Below, piece after piece: positions 54,060 through 64,000 of a stretch of 64,000 nt of DNA (its first letter is position 1; each line of letters opens with the position of its first letter). Made by a program: the position numbers and the translations under genes. The notes under the pieces are model-generated. The model was not told the origin of the DNA and made no database searches. It saw nothing but the letters and a program-made list of their open reading frames with translations. The DNA is from Fimbriimonadaceae bacterium. Lineage in GTDB: Bacteria > Armatimonadota > Fimbriimonadia > Fimbriimonadales > Fimbriimonadaceae. The stretch spans positions 1-64,000 of the forward strand of contig JAHCHO010000010.1 in NCBI GenBank assembly GCA_026129685.1, read 5' to 3'.

Positions 54060-54597
54060 ACTCGAAACCGGCGCGCAAGTCGCGGCTGTCGTGCTCCCCG
54101 ATGATCCGGAAGGTGGCGGTGAACGGAAGGGTGACGCCCACGAACGCGCCTCGGTAGGGTTTCGTCCCGAGCCCGAGGGTGAGTTCGGCGGGGGTATCGC
54201 TGTTGTAGAGCCCGTCCAGGCCGATCTTGTAGGTGGTGGCGACGAAAAAAGCCCGGCCCTCGGAGCGGTCGAAGAGGTCGCGCACCCCCAGGGTGATTCC
54301 CGGGACGAAGCCCACGACCGGGTCCACGTAGTTGTAGGACACGTTCATCGAGTCGAGACGGCTCTGGCCCGACCGAGGCGGGCTGAAGGTGAGGAACTCA
54401 AACTCGATGTTCTTGGTGATGCCGGCCCCGAGGTAGAAGCGGTTGCGCTCCCGATCCCCGCCGTCGAAGAGCCACTCGCCCCGGACGGTGCCCTGCGGCA
54501 ACTTCTTGCCCGTCGGGATGAACAGCAACCGGTCCGCACGAACGGCGACGGCGGCGAGAAGGCAGACGGCAAGGGCGAGGTGACGCACGGGGGTCAC
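53974..54597 (-). CDS. Small outer-membrane beta-barrel (YjbH-like)
   Basis: A 207-residue exported protein. Signal peptide VTPVRHLALAVCLLAAVAVR; then alternating strands such as TVRGEWLFDGG, NRFYLGAGITKNIEFEFL, FFVATTYKIGLDG and FRIIGEHDSRDLRAGFEF, ending in an aromatic-rich WSLSWTRRL. Porin-like or YjbH-like; role unknown. GTG start, 10 nt after the adenosine-kinase-like gene, so it probably shares the metF transcript. Its 3' end overlaps plsC by 86 bp. Confidence 0.75.
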   Translation of the reverse strand: MTPVRHLALAVCLLAAVAVRADRLLFIPTGKKLPQGTVRGEWLFDGGDRERNRFYLGAGITKNIEFEFLTFSPPRSGQSRLDSMNVSYNYVDPVVGFVPGITLGVRDLFDRSEGRAFFVATTYKIGLDGLYNSDTPAELTLGLGTKPYRGAFVGVTLPFTATFRIIGEHDSRDLRAGFEFKPHRDLAFRWFHQEQGGTWSLSWTRRL

Positions 54598-54607
54598 GGT
54601 ACCCGGT

Positions 54608-55606
54608 CTAGGCGGTCGCGAACGCGCGCAGTTCGGCCCGGATGTCCTCGTCCGTTTCCGACAACCGTGGCCCCAAGTGGCCGACCACTTTCGCGGCCGA
54701 AACGGAGGCTAGTCGCCCGACCTCCGGGTAGGAGCCGCCGCGCGCCATTCCGTAGAGCAGCCCCGCGGCGTACATGTCGCCGGCTCCCGTCGTGTCCACC
54801 GCGCGGACCGGGAACGGGGCGATCCGGTGGGTTTCGCCGCGCGCCCGGATGAGGGATCCCTTTTCGTCGAGGGTCACGACGGCGACCTCGCAGAAGTCGG
54901 CGAGGGCCCGGGCGGCGTCCTCCGGGGTTTCGGTGTCGGTCATCATCTGCGCCTCTTGGTAGTTGCCGAAGAGGGTGTGGACGTGCTTCTTGACCAGCCC
55001 GGCAAGGTCGTCGCGGTGCCGTTGGACGCAGAAGGGGTCGCTCAGCGAGAGGGCCACCTTGACCCCGGCCCTGGTCGCGGTCTCGAGGGCGAGGGTGACC
55101 GTCTCCTTCTGACTGTCGGAGTCCCAAAGGTAGGCGGTCAGGTAGAAGAACTCGCTGTCGGCCAGATCGCGGAGGTTCAGATCGGCGGGGGCCAGGTCGC
55201 GGCAGCCGCCCAGGTAGGTGAACATCGTCCGCTGGGCGTCGGGGGTGACGAGGACGAGGCAGACGCCGGTGTTCCCCTCGCTGACCCCGAGGTTGGGCTT
55301 GACGCCCATCGCCTCCATGCCCTCGCGGTAGAGCCGCCCGTGCTCGTCGTCCCCGACGTGTCCGGTGTAGCAGGCGCGCCCGCCGAGGAGCCCGACGCCG
55401 AAGGCGGTGTTCGCGCCGGACCCGCCGGGAGCGGTGTTGACGATGGCGTCGTACACCTCCGGGACGAGCTCCTTCTGCGCGTCGTGGTCGATGAGGAACA
55501 TCCCGCCTTTGGCGTAGGGGAGGGTCGTCAGGAACTCGTCGGTCACCTCGGCCTGAAGGTCGAAGAGGGGGTTGCACATCGCGTAGACGTCGAAGCGTTG
55601 GGCCAT
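54608..55606 (-). CDS. PfkB-family sugar/adenosine kinase
   Basis: A 332-residue ribokinase-fold kinase. The N-terminal PfkB motif is NTAPGGSGANTAFGVGLLG and the C-terminal catalytic motif is DTTGAGDMYAAGLLYGM (Asp is the base). LFGNYQEAQMM and FCEVAVVTLDEKGSLI match the adenosine-kinase branch. It starts 5 nt after metF and lies beside ahcY on the other strand, which releases adenosine, so adenosine kinase is the likely role. Confidence 0.88.
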   Translation of the reverse strand: MAQRFDVYAMCNPLFDLQAEVTDEFLTTLPYAKGGMFLIDHDAQKELVPEVYDAIVNTAPGGSGANTAFGVGLLGGRACYTGHVGDDEHGRLYREGMEAMGVKPNLGVSEGNTGVCLVLVTPDAQRTMFTYLGGCRDLAPADLNLRDLADSEFFYLTAYLWDSDSQKETVTLALETATRAGVKVALSLSDPFCVQRHRDDLAGLVKKHVHTLFGNYQEAQMMTDTETPEDAARALADFCEVAVVTLDEKGSLIRARGETHRIAPFPVRAVDTTGAGDMYAAGLLYGMARGGSYPEVGRLASVSAAKVVGHLGPRLSETDEDIRAELRAFATA

Positions 55607-55611
55607 GGGTT

Positions 55612-56481
55612 TCAGGGGATCGCGCGCTCGGGCATCAGGTTGCGGAAGATGTCCTGGGTCGCGTGGGACCGGTTGAGGGTGTAGAAGTGGACGCCGGGCG
55701 CGCCGCCGGCCAGAAGGGCCTCGCACTGGCGGGTCGCCCATTCGACGCCGATCTGGGTGGCGTCGTACTCGGAGACGCCCGCCGGAAGCCGGGCGCGCAG
55801 GGCGTCGGGCACCGAGGCGTGGATGGCGGTGACGAACCGGTCGAGCTGATGGGCGTTGGTGAGGGGCATGACGCCAGGGACGATCGGGACGCGGATGCCC
55901 TTATGCTCGGCCCGCTCGCGGAAGGCGAAGTAGAGGTCGGGCTCGAAGAACAGCTGCGTCACGAGAAAGGCCGCGCCGGAGTCCACCTTTTCCTTGAGCC
56001 GGTCGAGGTCGGCGTCCGGGTCAGGGGATTCGGGGTGCTTCTCGGGGTAGCAGGCGGCGCCGATGCAGAAGGGATACCTCGCGCCGACGAACCGCACGAG
56101 TTCCTGGGCGTAGCCGAAGCCGCCTTCGGGACGCACGAACGCCGTCTCCCCCTTGGGGGGATCGCCGCGCAGGGCGAGGACGTTGGCGGTGGGGATCGCG
56201 GCGAGGAGGTCGAGGGTGCCGGCGAGTTCGTCGGCGGTGTGGCCGACGCAGGTCAGGTGGGCCATCGGGTTCAGCCCGAGTTCGGCGATCTCGCGGACGA
56301 GGTCGACGGTGAGGTCGCGGGTCGAGCCGCCCGCGCCGTAGGTGACGGAGACGAAATCGGGGCGCAGGGTGGCGAGTTCGGCCAAAGCCGCGTGCAGTTG
56401 GGCGCGCGCCGCCTCGGTCTTGGGCGGAAAGAACTCGAACGAAAAAACGGTGCGCTCGCTCAGGAGATCGTCAACCCGCAT
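55612..56481 (-). CDS. metF: 5,10-methylenetetrahydrofolate reductase
   Basis: A 289-residue FAD TIM-barrel enzyme reducing methylene-THF to methyl-THF for methionine synthesis. FEFFPPKTEAARAQL (Glu), SVTYGAGGSTRDLT, HLTCVGHTADEL, LALRGDPPKG, GAACYPEKHPE and LVTQLFFEPDLYF are all typical. A TATGAT box lies 11 nt before the ATG. First gene of a metF-kinase-OMP set. Confidence 0.96.
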   Translation of the reverse strand: MRVDDLLSERTVFSFEFFPPKTEAARAQLHAALAELATLRPDFVSVTYGAGGSTRDLTVDLVREIAELGLNPMAHLTCVGHTADELAGTLDLLAAIPTANVLALRGDPPKGETAFVRPEGGFGYAQELVRFVGARYPFCIGAACYPEKHPESPDPDADLDRLKEKVDSGAAFLVTQLFFEPDLYFAFRERAEHKGIRVPIVPGVMPLTNAHQLDRFVTAIHASVPDALRARLPAGVSEYDATQIGVEWATRQCEALLAGGAPGVHFYTLNRSHATQDIFRNLMPERAIP

Positions 56482-56493
56482 CGCGGCCTCGGA

Positions 56494-58545
<2,052 letters not shown>

Positions 58546-58546
<1 letters not shown>

Positions 58547-59682
58547 TGTCCCGCACCATGGTCTACACCTCGGAAAGCGTTTCCGAAGGGCATCCCGACA
58601 AAGTCGCCGACCAGATCGCCGATTCGCTTCTCGACGCGCTGATGGAGAAGGACCCGGAGTGCCGGGTCGCCATCGAGACCCTGCTCACCCGAGGTCTCGC
58701 GGTCGTGGCGGGCGAAGTCACCACCCACGCCTACGTGGACATTCCCGAGATCGTGCGCAACCGGATCAACGAGATCGGCTACACCGACACGCAACTGGGT
58801 TTCGACGGCAACACCTGCGGCGTAATGATCGCGATTCAGAAGCAGTCGCCGCACATCGCGATGGGGGTCGACACCGGCGGAGCGGGCGACCAAGGGATGA
58901 TGTTCGGCATGGCGACCAACGAGACGGTCGAGTTCATGCCCCTCCCGATCACGATCGCCCACCGCATGACGGCGGTCTCGGCGCAGGTCCGCAAGAAGCA
59001 CCCGAGCCTTGGATTCCGGCCGGACGCGAAGAGCCAGGTCTCCGTCGTCTACGAGGACGGAAAGGCCAAACGGATCGAGACGATCGTGGTCTCCCAGCAG
59101 CACGCGCCGGGCGACCAGGACGCGGTTCGGGAGAAGGTGCGCCAGCACATCATCGAGCCGGTGCTCAAGGAGTTCGCCGAGTACGTCGACGGCGAGATCA
59201 AGTTCCACATCAATCCGACGGGCGCGTTCGAGATCGGCGGTCCCCAGGGCGATACCGGCGTCACGGGCCGCAAGATCATCGTGGACACCTACGGCGGTCT
59301 CTGCCCGCACGGGGGCGGCGCCTTCAGCGGCAAGGACCCGACGAAGGTGGACCGTTCGGCGACCTACATGGCGCGTCACGTCGCCAAGTGCGTCGTCGCG
59401 GCCGGCCTCGCGGAACGGGTTCAGATCACCTTCGCCTACGCGATCGGGGTGCCCCAACCCGTGTCCATCGCGGTCGAGACGTTCGGGACGGAGACGATCG
59501 ACCCCGCCGAGATCGAGCGACGCATCCGCGAGAACTTCGACCTGTCGCCGAAGGGCATCATCGATCACCTGGACCTGCGCAACCCGGCCCGGGTGAAGTA
59601 CGCCCCGACCGCGAAGAACGGTCACTTCGGGCATCGCGAGTTCACCTGGGAGCGTACGAGCGACGCCGATCGGCTGAAGTAG
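58546..59682 (+). CDS. metK: S-adenosylmethionine synthetase
   Basis: A 378-residue enzyme making SAM from ATP and methionine. Signatures: YTSESVSEGHPDKVADQI, GAGDQGMMFGMATNE, and the P-loop-like GGGAFSGKDPTKVDRSATY. I prefer the GTG at 58546 because GGAAGG lies 9 nt before it; an ATG four codons later is possible and matches many homologues. With ahcY it forms the plus-strand half of the methionine-cycle island. Confidence 0.97.
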
Positions 59683-59693
59683 GGGGTCGGGAC

Positions 59694-59758
59694 CTGAGGA
59701 AGTGGGAAGAGACAAACCGCCTCTCCCACTTCCCCGTTCCCTCTTCCCGTCTCCTCAG
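59694..59758 (+). promoter_or_regulatory. Alternative-hairpin leader between metK and glpK
   Basis: One left arm (59694-59711) can pair with either of two right arms. R1 (59721-59733) gives 13 bp with one bulged A. R2 (59741-59758) gives 15 Watson-Crick plus 2 G-U pairs with one mismatch. The two are mutually exclusive, and R2 ends just before the glpK Shine-Dalgarno (GGAG, about 59760). Possible attenuator or translational switch, or a metK terminator. Confidence 0.5.
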
Positions 59759-59769
59759 CGGAGCGATCC

Positions 59770-61257
59770 ATGAGTCGTTACGTGTTCGCCCTTGACCAGG
59801 GAACGACGTCCTCGCGCGCGATCCTCTTCGACCACACGGGCGCACCGGTCCAGGTCGCGCAAAGAGAGTTCCCGCAGATCTTTCCCCAGCCGGGTTGGGT
59901 CGAGCACGATCCGGAGGCGATCTGGCGGTCGCAACTCGAGGTGGCACGCGGCGCGATGGTCGGGGTCGATCCTGCCGAGGTCGCGGCGATCGGCATCGCC
60001 AACCAACGCGAGACCACCGTCCTCTGGGACCGGCGCACGGGCGAGCCGATCGGCAACGCCATCGTCTGGCAGGATCGCCGGACCGCCGACCTTTGCGAGC
60101 GACTCCGGTCCGAGGGCCACGAGCCGAGCTTCCGGGCGAAGACGGGACTCCTGCTCGATCCTTACTTCTCGGGCACGAAACTCCGGTGGATGCTCGACGC
60201 GGCGCCGGACGTTCGGGAGAGGGCCCAGCGAGGCGACCTCGCCTTCGGAACGGTGGACGCTTACCTCCTTTGGCGACTGACGGGCGGACGGGTCCACGCG
60301 ACGGACGTCACCAACGCCTCCCGGACCCTGCTGTTCGACATCCACCGGTTCGAGTGGGACGAGGAGCTTCTTTCGATCCTCGGGATACCGCGAGCGGTGT
60401 TGCCCGAGGTCCGATCTTGCTCCGAGGTTTTTGGAGAGACCGACCCTTCCCTGTTCGGGCGGCCGATCCCGATCGCGGGCATCGCGGGCGACCAGCAAGC
60501 CGCCACGTTCGGGCAGGGTTGCCTCCGCCCCGGGATGGTGAAGAACACCTACGGTACCGGCTGCTTCCTGCTCGCCAACACCGGGCCCACCCCGGTCGCA
60601 TCGCCCAACCGTCTGTTGACGACCCCGGCGTGGCGGATCGGCGGCGCGACAACCTACGCCCTCGAGGGCAGCGTGTTCGTGGCGGGGGCGGCCATCCAGT
60701 GGCTCCGAGACGAACTCGGGCTCATCGCTTCCGCCTCCGAGGCGGAAGCGCTCGCGGCGTCGGTCCCGGATACGGGCGGCGTCTTCGTGGTACCGGCCTT
60801 CGCGGGGCTGGGCGCGCCCTACTGGGACCCCTATGCCCGGGGGACGATCGTGGGGCTGACCCGAGGAACGACGAAGGCGCACCTGGTTCGGGCGACCCTC
60901 GAGAGCCTCGCCTACCAGACGCTCGATGTCCTGGAGGCGATGCGCTTGGACTCCGGTGCTCCGATCCGAGAACTTCGGGTGGACGGAGGCGCGTCCCAGA
61001 ACGACCTCCTCATGCAGGTGCAAGCGGACCTCGCGGGCGTACCGGTCGTGCGCCCGACCGTCACCGAGTCCACCGCCTTCGGGGCGGCGGCCCTGGCGGG
61101 GCTGGCGGTCGGGTTCTGGGCCTCGGCCGAGGAAGCAGTGGGCGGGCCCCGCGCGGAGCGCACGTTCGAACCTTCGATGTCCGCGGACGAGCGTGAGTGT
61201 CGCCTCGCGGAGTGGCGGCGGGCGGTCGACCGTTCGCATGGTTGGACCCAGACCTAG
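59770..61257 (+). CDS. glpK: Glycerol kinase
   Basis: A 495-residue FGGY-family kinase making glycerol 3-phosphate. N-terminal [35 protein letters not shown]-like region [17 protein letters not shown] with [11 protein letters not shown]-terminal [19 protein letters not shown] and [14 protein letters not shown]. Full length. GGAG 6 nt before the ATG. No glpF or glpD is adjacent. Confidence 0.96.
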   Translation: MSRYVFALDQGTTSSRAILFDHTGAPVQVAQREFPQIFPQPGWVEHDPEAIWRSQLEVARGAMVGVDPAEVAAIGIANQRETTVLWDRRTGEPIGNAIVWQDRRTADLCERLRSEGHEPSFRAKTGLLLDPYFSGTKLRWMLDAAPDVRERAQRGDLAFGTVDAYLLWRLTGGRVHATDVTNASRTLLFDIHRFEWDEELLSILGIPRAVLPEVRSCSEVFGETDPSLFGRPIPIAGIAGDQQAATFGQGCLRPGMVKNTYGTGCFLLANTGPTPVASPNRLLTTPAWRIGGATTYALEGSVFVAGAAIQWLRDELGLIASASEAEALAASVPDTGGVFVVPAFAGLGAPYWDPYARGTIVGLTRGTTKAHLVRATLESLAYQTLDVLEAMRLDSGAPIRELRVDGGASQNDLLMQVQADLAGVPVVRPTVTESTAFGAAALAGLAVGFWASAEEAVGGPRAERTFEPSMSADERECRLAEWRRAVDRSHGWTQT

Positions 61258-61285
61258 ATTCGGCAGAAGGGTCCAATAGTGGGAC

Positions 61286-62341
61286 GTGAGTTACGGCGTC
61301 CCGCACCGCCTCGCCGAGACGCTCGATCGGTTCGAGTCTTGGTGGTTCTGCCTGAACGACCGGCCGATCGTCCAGATCGGGGTGGAGACTCCCGCGCCCC
61401 CGCGTCCCATCACAAATCGCTCGCCGCGCGACGAATGGCTCGACCTGGACGCGCGCCTCGACGAAGCCGAAGCCCGCCTCGCCGCCACTCCGCTCGTCGG
61501 GGACAACCTCCCGGTGTTTTTCGCGAACATGGGACCCGACGTTCTCAGCACGATCTTCGGCACCCGGATGGAGTTCGCACCCGACACGACCTGGGTCACC
61601 CCGGTTTGCGGGTCGTGCCGCGAGGTGCTCGACCTTAAGCCCAACTTCGACGCCCCCGAGTGGGAGTCGGCGATGGAACTCACGCGTCGGTCGGTGGCCC
61701 GTTCCCAGGGTCGCTGGCTGACCGGCTACACCGACCTCCACCCGAACGCCGACCTGGTCTCCGCCCTCGTCGGCCCCCAGAACCTGTGCCTCGAGCTTGC
61801 GGACGATCCGGAAGCGGTGCGCGCGGCGATCGAGCACGTCACCCCCTTCGCGATCGAGGCGTGGGAGCGCGCGATCGCCCCCATGCAGGACGTCGGCCAG
61901 CCCCTCACCACTTGGCTCACGGCAACCTGCGAGGGACGGATGCACGTTCCTTCGTGCGACTTCAACGCGTTGATCTCGCCCGACGCGTTCCGGCACGTCG
62001 TGTTCCCCTCCATCTTGGAGGAGGCTCGTCGGGCCGACCGCGCGATCTTCCACTTGGACGGCCCCTCGGCGCTGGTGCACCTCGACACCATCCTGCGTTC
62101 CCCGACGATTCACGCGGTGCAGTGGGTCTACGGCGCGGGGAACGGTCCGGCGATTCGCTGGACCGAGGTGTACCGGCAGATCCAAGCGGCGGGACGGGCC
62201 ATGATGGTCTTGTGCGAATCCGCCGAGGACGCCTTCGCCCTCGCCCGGGCGCTCCGACCGCAGGGCGTGTGGTACGCGATCGGCGAGTCGTTTCCCGCGA
62301 ACGAAGCGTCGGAGATCGCGGCGCGCCTTCGGGGAGGCTAG
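61286..62341 (+). CDS. Uroporphyrinogen-decarboxylase-fold protein (corrinoid methyltransferase-like)
   Basis: A 351-residue TIM barrel of the URO-D superfamily. Recognisable are GRWLTGYTDLHPNADLVSAL, CEGRMHVPSCDFNALISPDA, and the late AIFHLDGPSALVHLDTIL and AVQWVYGAGNGPAIRWTEVY. HemE proper is unlikely because the usual N-terminal RQAGRYLPEY is absent; MtaA/CmuA-type methyltransferases share the fold. Its place next to methionine-cycle genes fits a methyl-transfer role, but glpK lies between. GTG start. Confidence 0.75.
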   Translation: MSYGVPHRLAETLDRFESWWFCLNDRPIVQIGVETPAPPRPITNRSPRDEWLDLDARLDEAEARLAATPLVGDNLPVFFANMGPDVLSTIFGTRMEFAPDTTWVTPVCGSCREVLDLKPNFDAPEWESAMELTRRSVARSQGRWLTGYTDLHPNADLVSALVGPQNLCLELADDPEAVRAAIEHVTPFAIEAWERAIAPMQDVGQPLTTWLTATCEGRMHVPSCDFNALISPDAFRHVVFPSILEEARRADRAIFHLDGPSALVHLDTILRSPTIHAVQWVYGAGNGPAIRWTEVYRQIQAAGRAMMVLCESAEDAFALARALRPQGVWYAIGESFPANEASEIAARLRGG

Positions 62342-63384
62342 GCGAGCGCGTCCGCCAATCGAAGCAGCATCGCCTCGGTTTCCTCGATGCCGACGCAGGC
62401 GTCGGTCACGCTCTGGCCGAACACTAGCGGCCCGCCGGACGCCGGGTCTTGTCGCCCCTCGACGAGATGGCTCTCGATCATGACGCCCATCAGTCCGGAC
62501 GTTCCCGCACGGAGTTGCCGGCACACCTCGTCCAGCACTTCAGCCTGCCGGCGATGGTCTTTGTGGCTGTTCCCGTGGCTGCAGTCCACCATCACGCGCG
62601 CCGGGAGTCCCTTCTTCTCGAGCAGTCCGCACGCCCGCGCGACGTGGTCCTCGTCGTAGTTCGGGCCCGTTCTGGCGCCGCCCCGAAGGATGATGTGGCA
62701 GTCGGGATTCCCGGTCGTCTGGAAGATCGCCCCCACGCCTTGTTTCGTCACCGAGGGGAACCAGTGTTGCGAGCGGGCCGCCTGGACGGCGTCCACCGCC
62801 GGGGTAAGGTTGCCCTCCGTCGAATTCTTGAACCCGACCGGCATGGAGAGGCCGCTCGCCAGTTCGCGGTGCACCTGGCTCTCGGTCGTGCGCGCCCCGA
62901 TCGCGACCCAGGCGGTGACGTCGGCGATGTGCTGGGGGATCTGCAGGTCGAGGAACTCGGACCCGGTCGGTAAGCCCATCGCGTTCACGTCGAGCAGCAG
63001 GCGCCGGGCCAGACGCAGGCCCTTGTTCACCTGGAAGGTCTCGTCGAGGTCGGGATCGTTGATCAGGCCTTTCCAACCGACGCTGGTGCGCGGCTTCTCG
63101 AAGTAGGCCCGCATCAGCACGACGACGCGCCCGGCCACCCGTTCGGCGATCCCCTTCAGGCGCTCGGCGTAGGCGCGGGCGGCGTCCACGTCGTGGATCG
63201 AGCAAGGACCGACGACCGCGACCATGCGGCGGTCCCTTCCGTGCAGCACGTCGGCCACCGCCCGGCGCGCCACGTAGACGTTCTCGGACACCGCATCGGT
63301 GATCGGCAGTTCCTCGTGCAGAATCGCGGGCGGCACGAGGGGCCGCGTCTGGAGAATCCGGAGGTCGTCGGTCCGACGGTGCAT
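62338..63384 (-). CDS. aroG: 3-deoxy-7-phosphoheptulonate synthase (DAHP synthase, class I)
   Basis: First enzyme of the shikimate pathway joining PEP and erythrose 4-phosphate; 348 residues of the AroF/G/H type. Motifs: VAVVGPCSIHD (metal ligand Cys61), LMRAYFEKPRTSVGWKGLI, DPDLDETFQVNKGLRLARRL, GARTTESQVHRELASG, and VDCSHGNSHKDHR. The AroF/G/H isoform cannot be told. It starts 4 nt after the nuoN stop, so it is co-transcribed with that gene. It converges on the URO-D gene. Confidence 0.95.
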   Translation of the reverse strand: MHRRTDDLRILQTRPLVPPAILHEELPITDAVSENVYVARRAVADVLHGRDRRMVAVVGPCSIHDVDAARAYAERLKGIAERVAGRVVVLMRAYFEKPRTSVGWKGLINDPDLDETFQVNKGLRLARRLLLDVNAMGLPTGSEFLDLQIPQHIADVTAWVAIGARTTESQVHRELASGLSMPVGFKNSTEGNLTPAVDAVQAARSQHWFPSVTKQGVGAIFQTTGNPDCHIILRGGARTGPNYDEDHVARACGLLEKKGLPARVMVDCSHGNSHKDHRRQAEVLDEVCRQLRAGTSGLMGVMIESHLVEGRQDPASGGPLVFGQSVTDACVGIEETEAMLLRLADALA

Positions 63385-63388
63385 CCCG

Positions 63389-64000
63389 TTAGGGGGCTCC
63401 GACCAGCCAGTTCATCAGGGGGTTGAACAGGATCACGACCGCGAAGATGCCGCCGGCGCACAGCAGGCAGGTCGCGGCGAGGCCCAGGTTCATCGGCGCC
63501 GATTCGGGGGTGCGTGCGCCCTCCGCGTCCACGAACGCGGCCTTAGCGATGCCGACGTAGTAGTAAACGCTCAAAACGGAATTGACGGCGAGCACGATCG
63601 CCAACGGCATCAGGTCGGAAGCGAGGGCATCGTTGAAGATCATCAGCTTCCCGAAAAAGCCCGAGGTCGGAGGAATGCCGATGAGGGAGGCGACGAATAC
63701 GATGAGGCAGCCGACGGCGAAGGGGCTTCGTTTCCAGAGTCCGTGAAGGTCCTCGAAACGGGTCCCCTCCTTGCCGTTCTTCGCGGTGAGCGAAACGACG
63801 GCGAAGGCGCCGATCGTCATCAGGCTGTAACTCAGGAGGTAGAAGACGGTCGTGCCGATACCCACCTTCTCCGGATTGTTGACGTGCGCGAGGATGCCGA
63901 CAAGGATGTAGCCGGCGTGGGCGATCGAGGAGTACCCGAGGGTGCGTTTGACGTCCTTCTGCACGAGGGCCACGAGGTTCCCGACGGTCATCGTCAGGAT
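63389..64000 (-). CDS. nuoN: NADH-quinone oxidoreductase subunit N (5' part beyond window)
   Basis: C-terminal 203 residues of a proton-pumping antiporter-like subunit of complex I. MTVGNLVALVQKDVKRTLGYSSIAHAGY is the Lys-bearing core (shown here as adjoining pieces), followed by LLSYSLMTIGAFAVVSL, LIGIPPTSGFFGKLMIF and VLAVNSVLSVYYYVGIAKAAF, about six helices. The frame stays open to the window edge. Rest of nuo presumably lies upstream on the same strand. Confidence 0.95.
   Translation of the reverse strand: MLTMTVGNLVALVQKDVKRTLGYSSIAHAGYILVGILAHVNNPEKVGIGTTVFYLLSYSLMTIGAFAVVSLTAKNGKEGTRFEDLHGLWKRSPFAVGCLIVFVASLIGIPPTSGFFGKLMIFNDALASDLMPLAIVLAVNSVLSVYYYVGIAKAAFVDAEGARTPESAPMNLGLAATCLLCAGGIFAVVILFNPLMNWLVGAP

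Overview
The window is about 64 kb of high-GC, densely packed bacterial chromosome with roughly 49 protein genes and one tRNA. The cell is a diderm: it encodes outer-membrane beta-barrels, an LptD-like protein, a polysaccharide-export protein with many SLBB domains, and many Sec-secreted proteins. Gene content (solitary HrcA, long-form HisG, PrcB_C-domain proteins, FlgD-type Ig proteins, NAGPA-type glycosidase) together with TANNNT -10 boxes placed right before start codons fits an Armatimonadota (Fimbriimonadia-like) bacterium. That placement is an inference from protein flavour, not from a marker-gene tree.

Layout. 1-7.8 kb: 3'-truncated SLBB export protein, VOC protein, a secreted protein with a suspected frameshift, an OmpR/EnvZ-type two-component pair and a NAGPA-type glycosidase. 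7.8-13.8 kb: solitary SdhA, endonuclease IV, a two-gene atpDC operon, a conserved hypothetical and a DinB protein. 13.9-17 kb: large secreted TIM-barrel-like protein. 17-19.3 kb: arsR-acr3-aquaporin arsenic operon with a palindromic operator. 19.4-24.5 kb: Hyi-like isomerase, a caspase-fold lipoprotein, a tandem PrcB_C protein and an FAD oxidoreductase. 24.5-31.7 kb: HIT protein, tyrS, osmC, rhomboid-like protein, PilZ protein, hrcA, a deacetylase-like protein and hisG. 31.7-44.5 kb: mostly envelope and secreted proteins (propeller-like protein, UDP-sugar epimerase, MBL hydrolase, LptD-like barrel with invasin-like domain, FlgD-Ig protein, CsgG-like protein). 44.7-53.3 kb: coaE, acnA, tRNA-His, pyrD, M42 peptidase, serS and an MFS transporter. 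53.3-62.3 kb: plsC, then a methionine/SAM-cycle island (metF and adenosine-kinase-like gene on one strand, ahcY and metK on the other), glpK and a URO-D-like protein. The island is interrupted by a DUF559 nuclease gene fused to seven 45-bp palindromic repeats. 62.3-64 kb: DAHP synthase and the 3' end of nuoN.

Working together: MetF supplies methyl groups, MetK makes SAM, AhcY splits SAH and the PfkB kinase removes adenosine, so the island covers most of one cycle. ArsR, ACR3 and an aquaporin with an open predicted filter form an arsenite module. The DUF559 gene, with its inverted repeat copy upstream and tandem array downstream, looks like a REP/RAYT-style repeat-nuclease unit and is the most novel item. 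At least 19 genes carry a -10-like hexamer 5-13 nt before the start codon, pointing to common leaderless or very-short-leader mRNAs.
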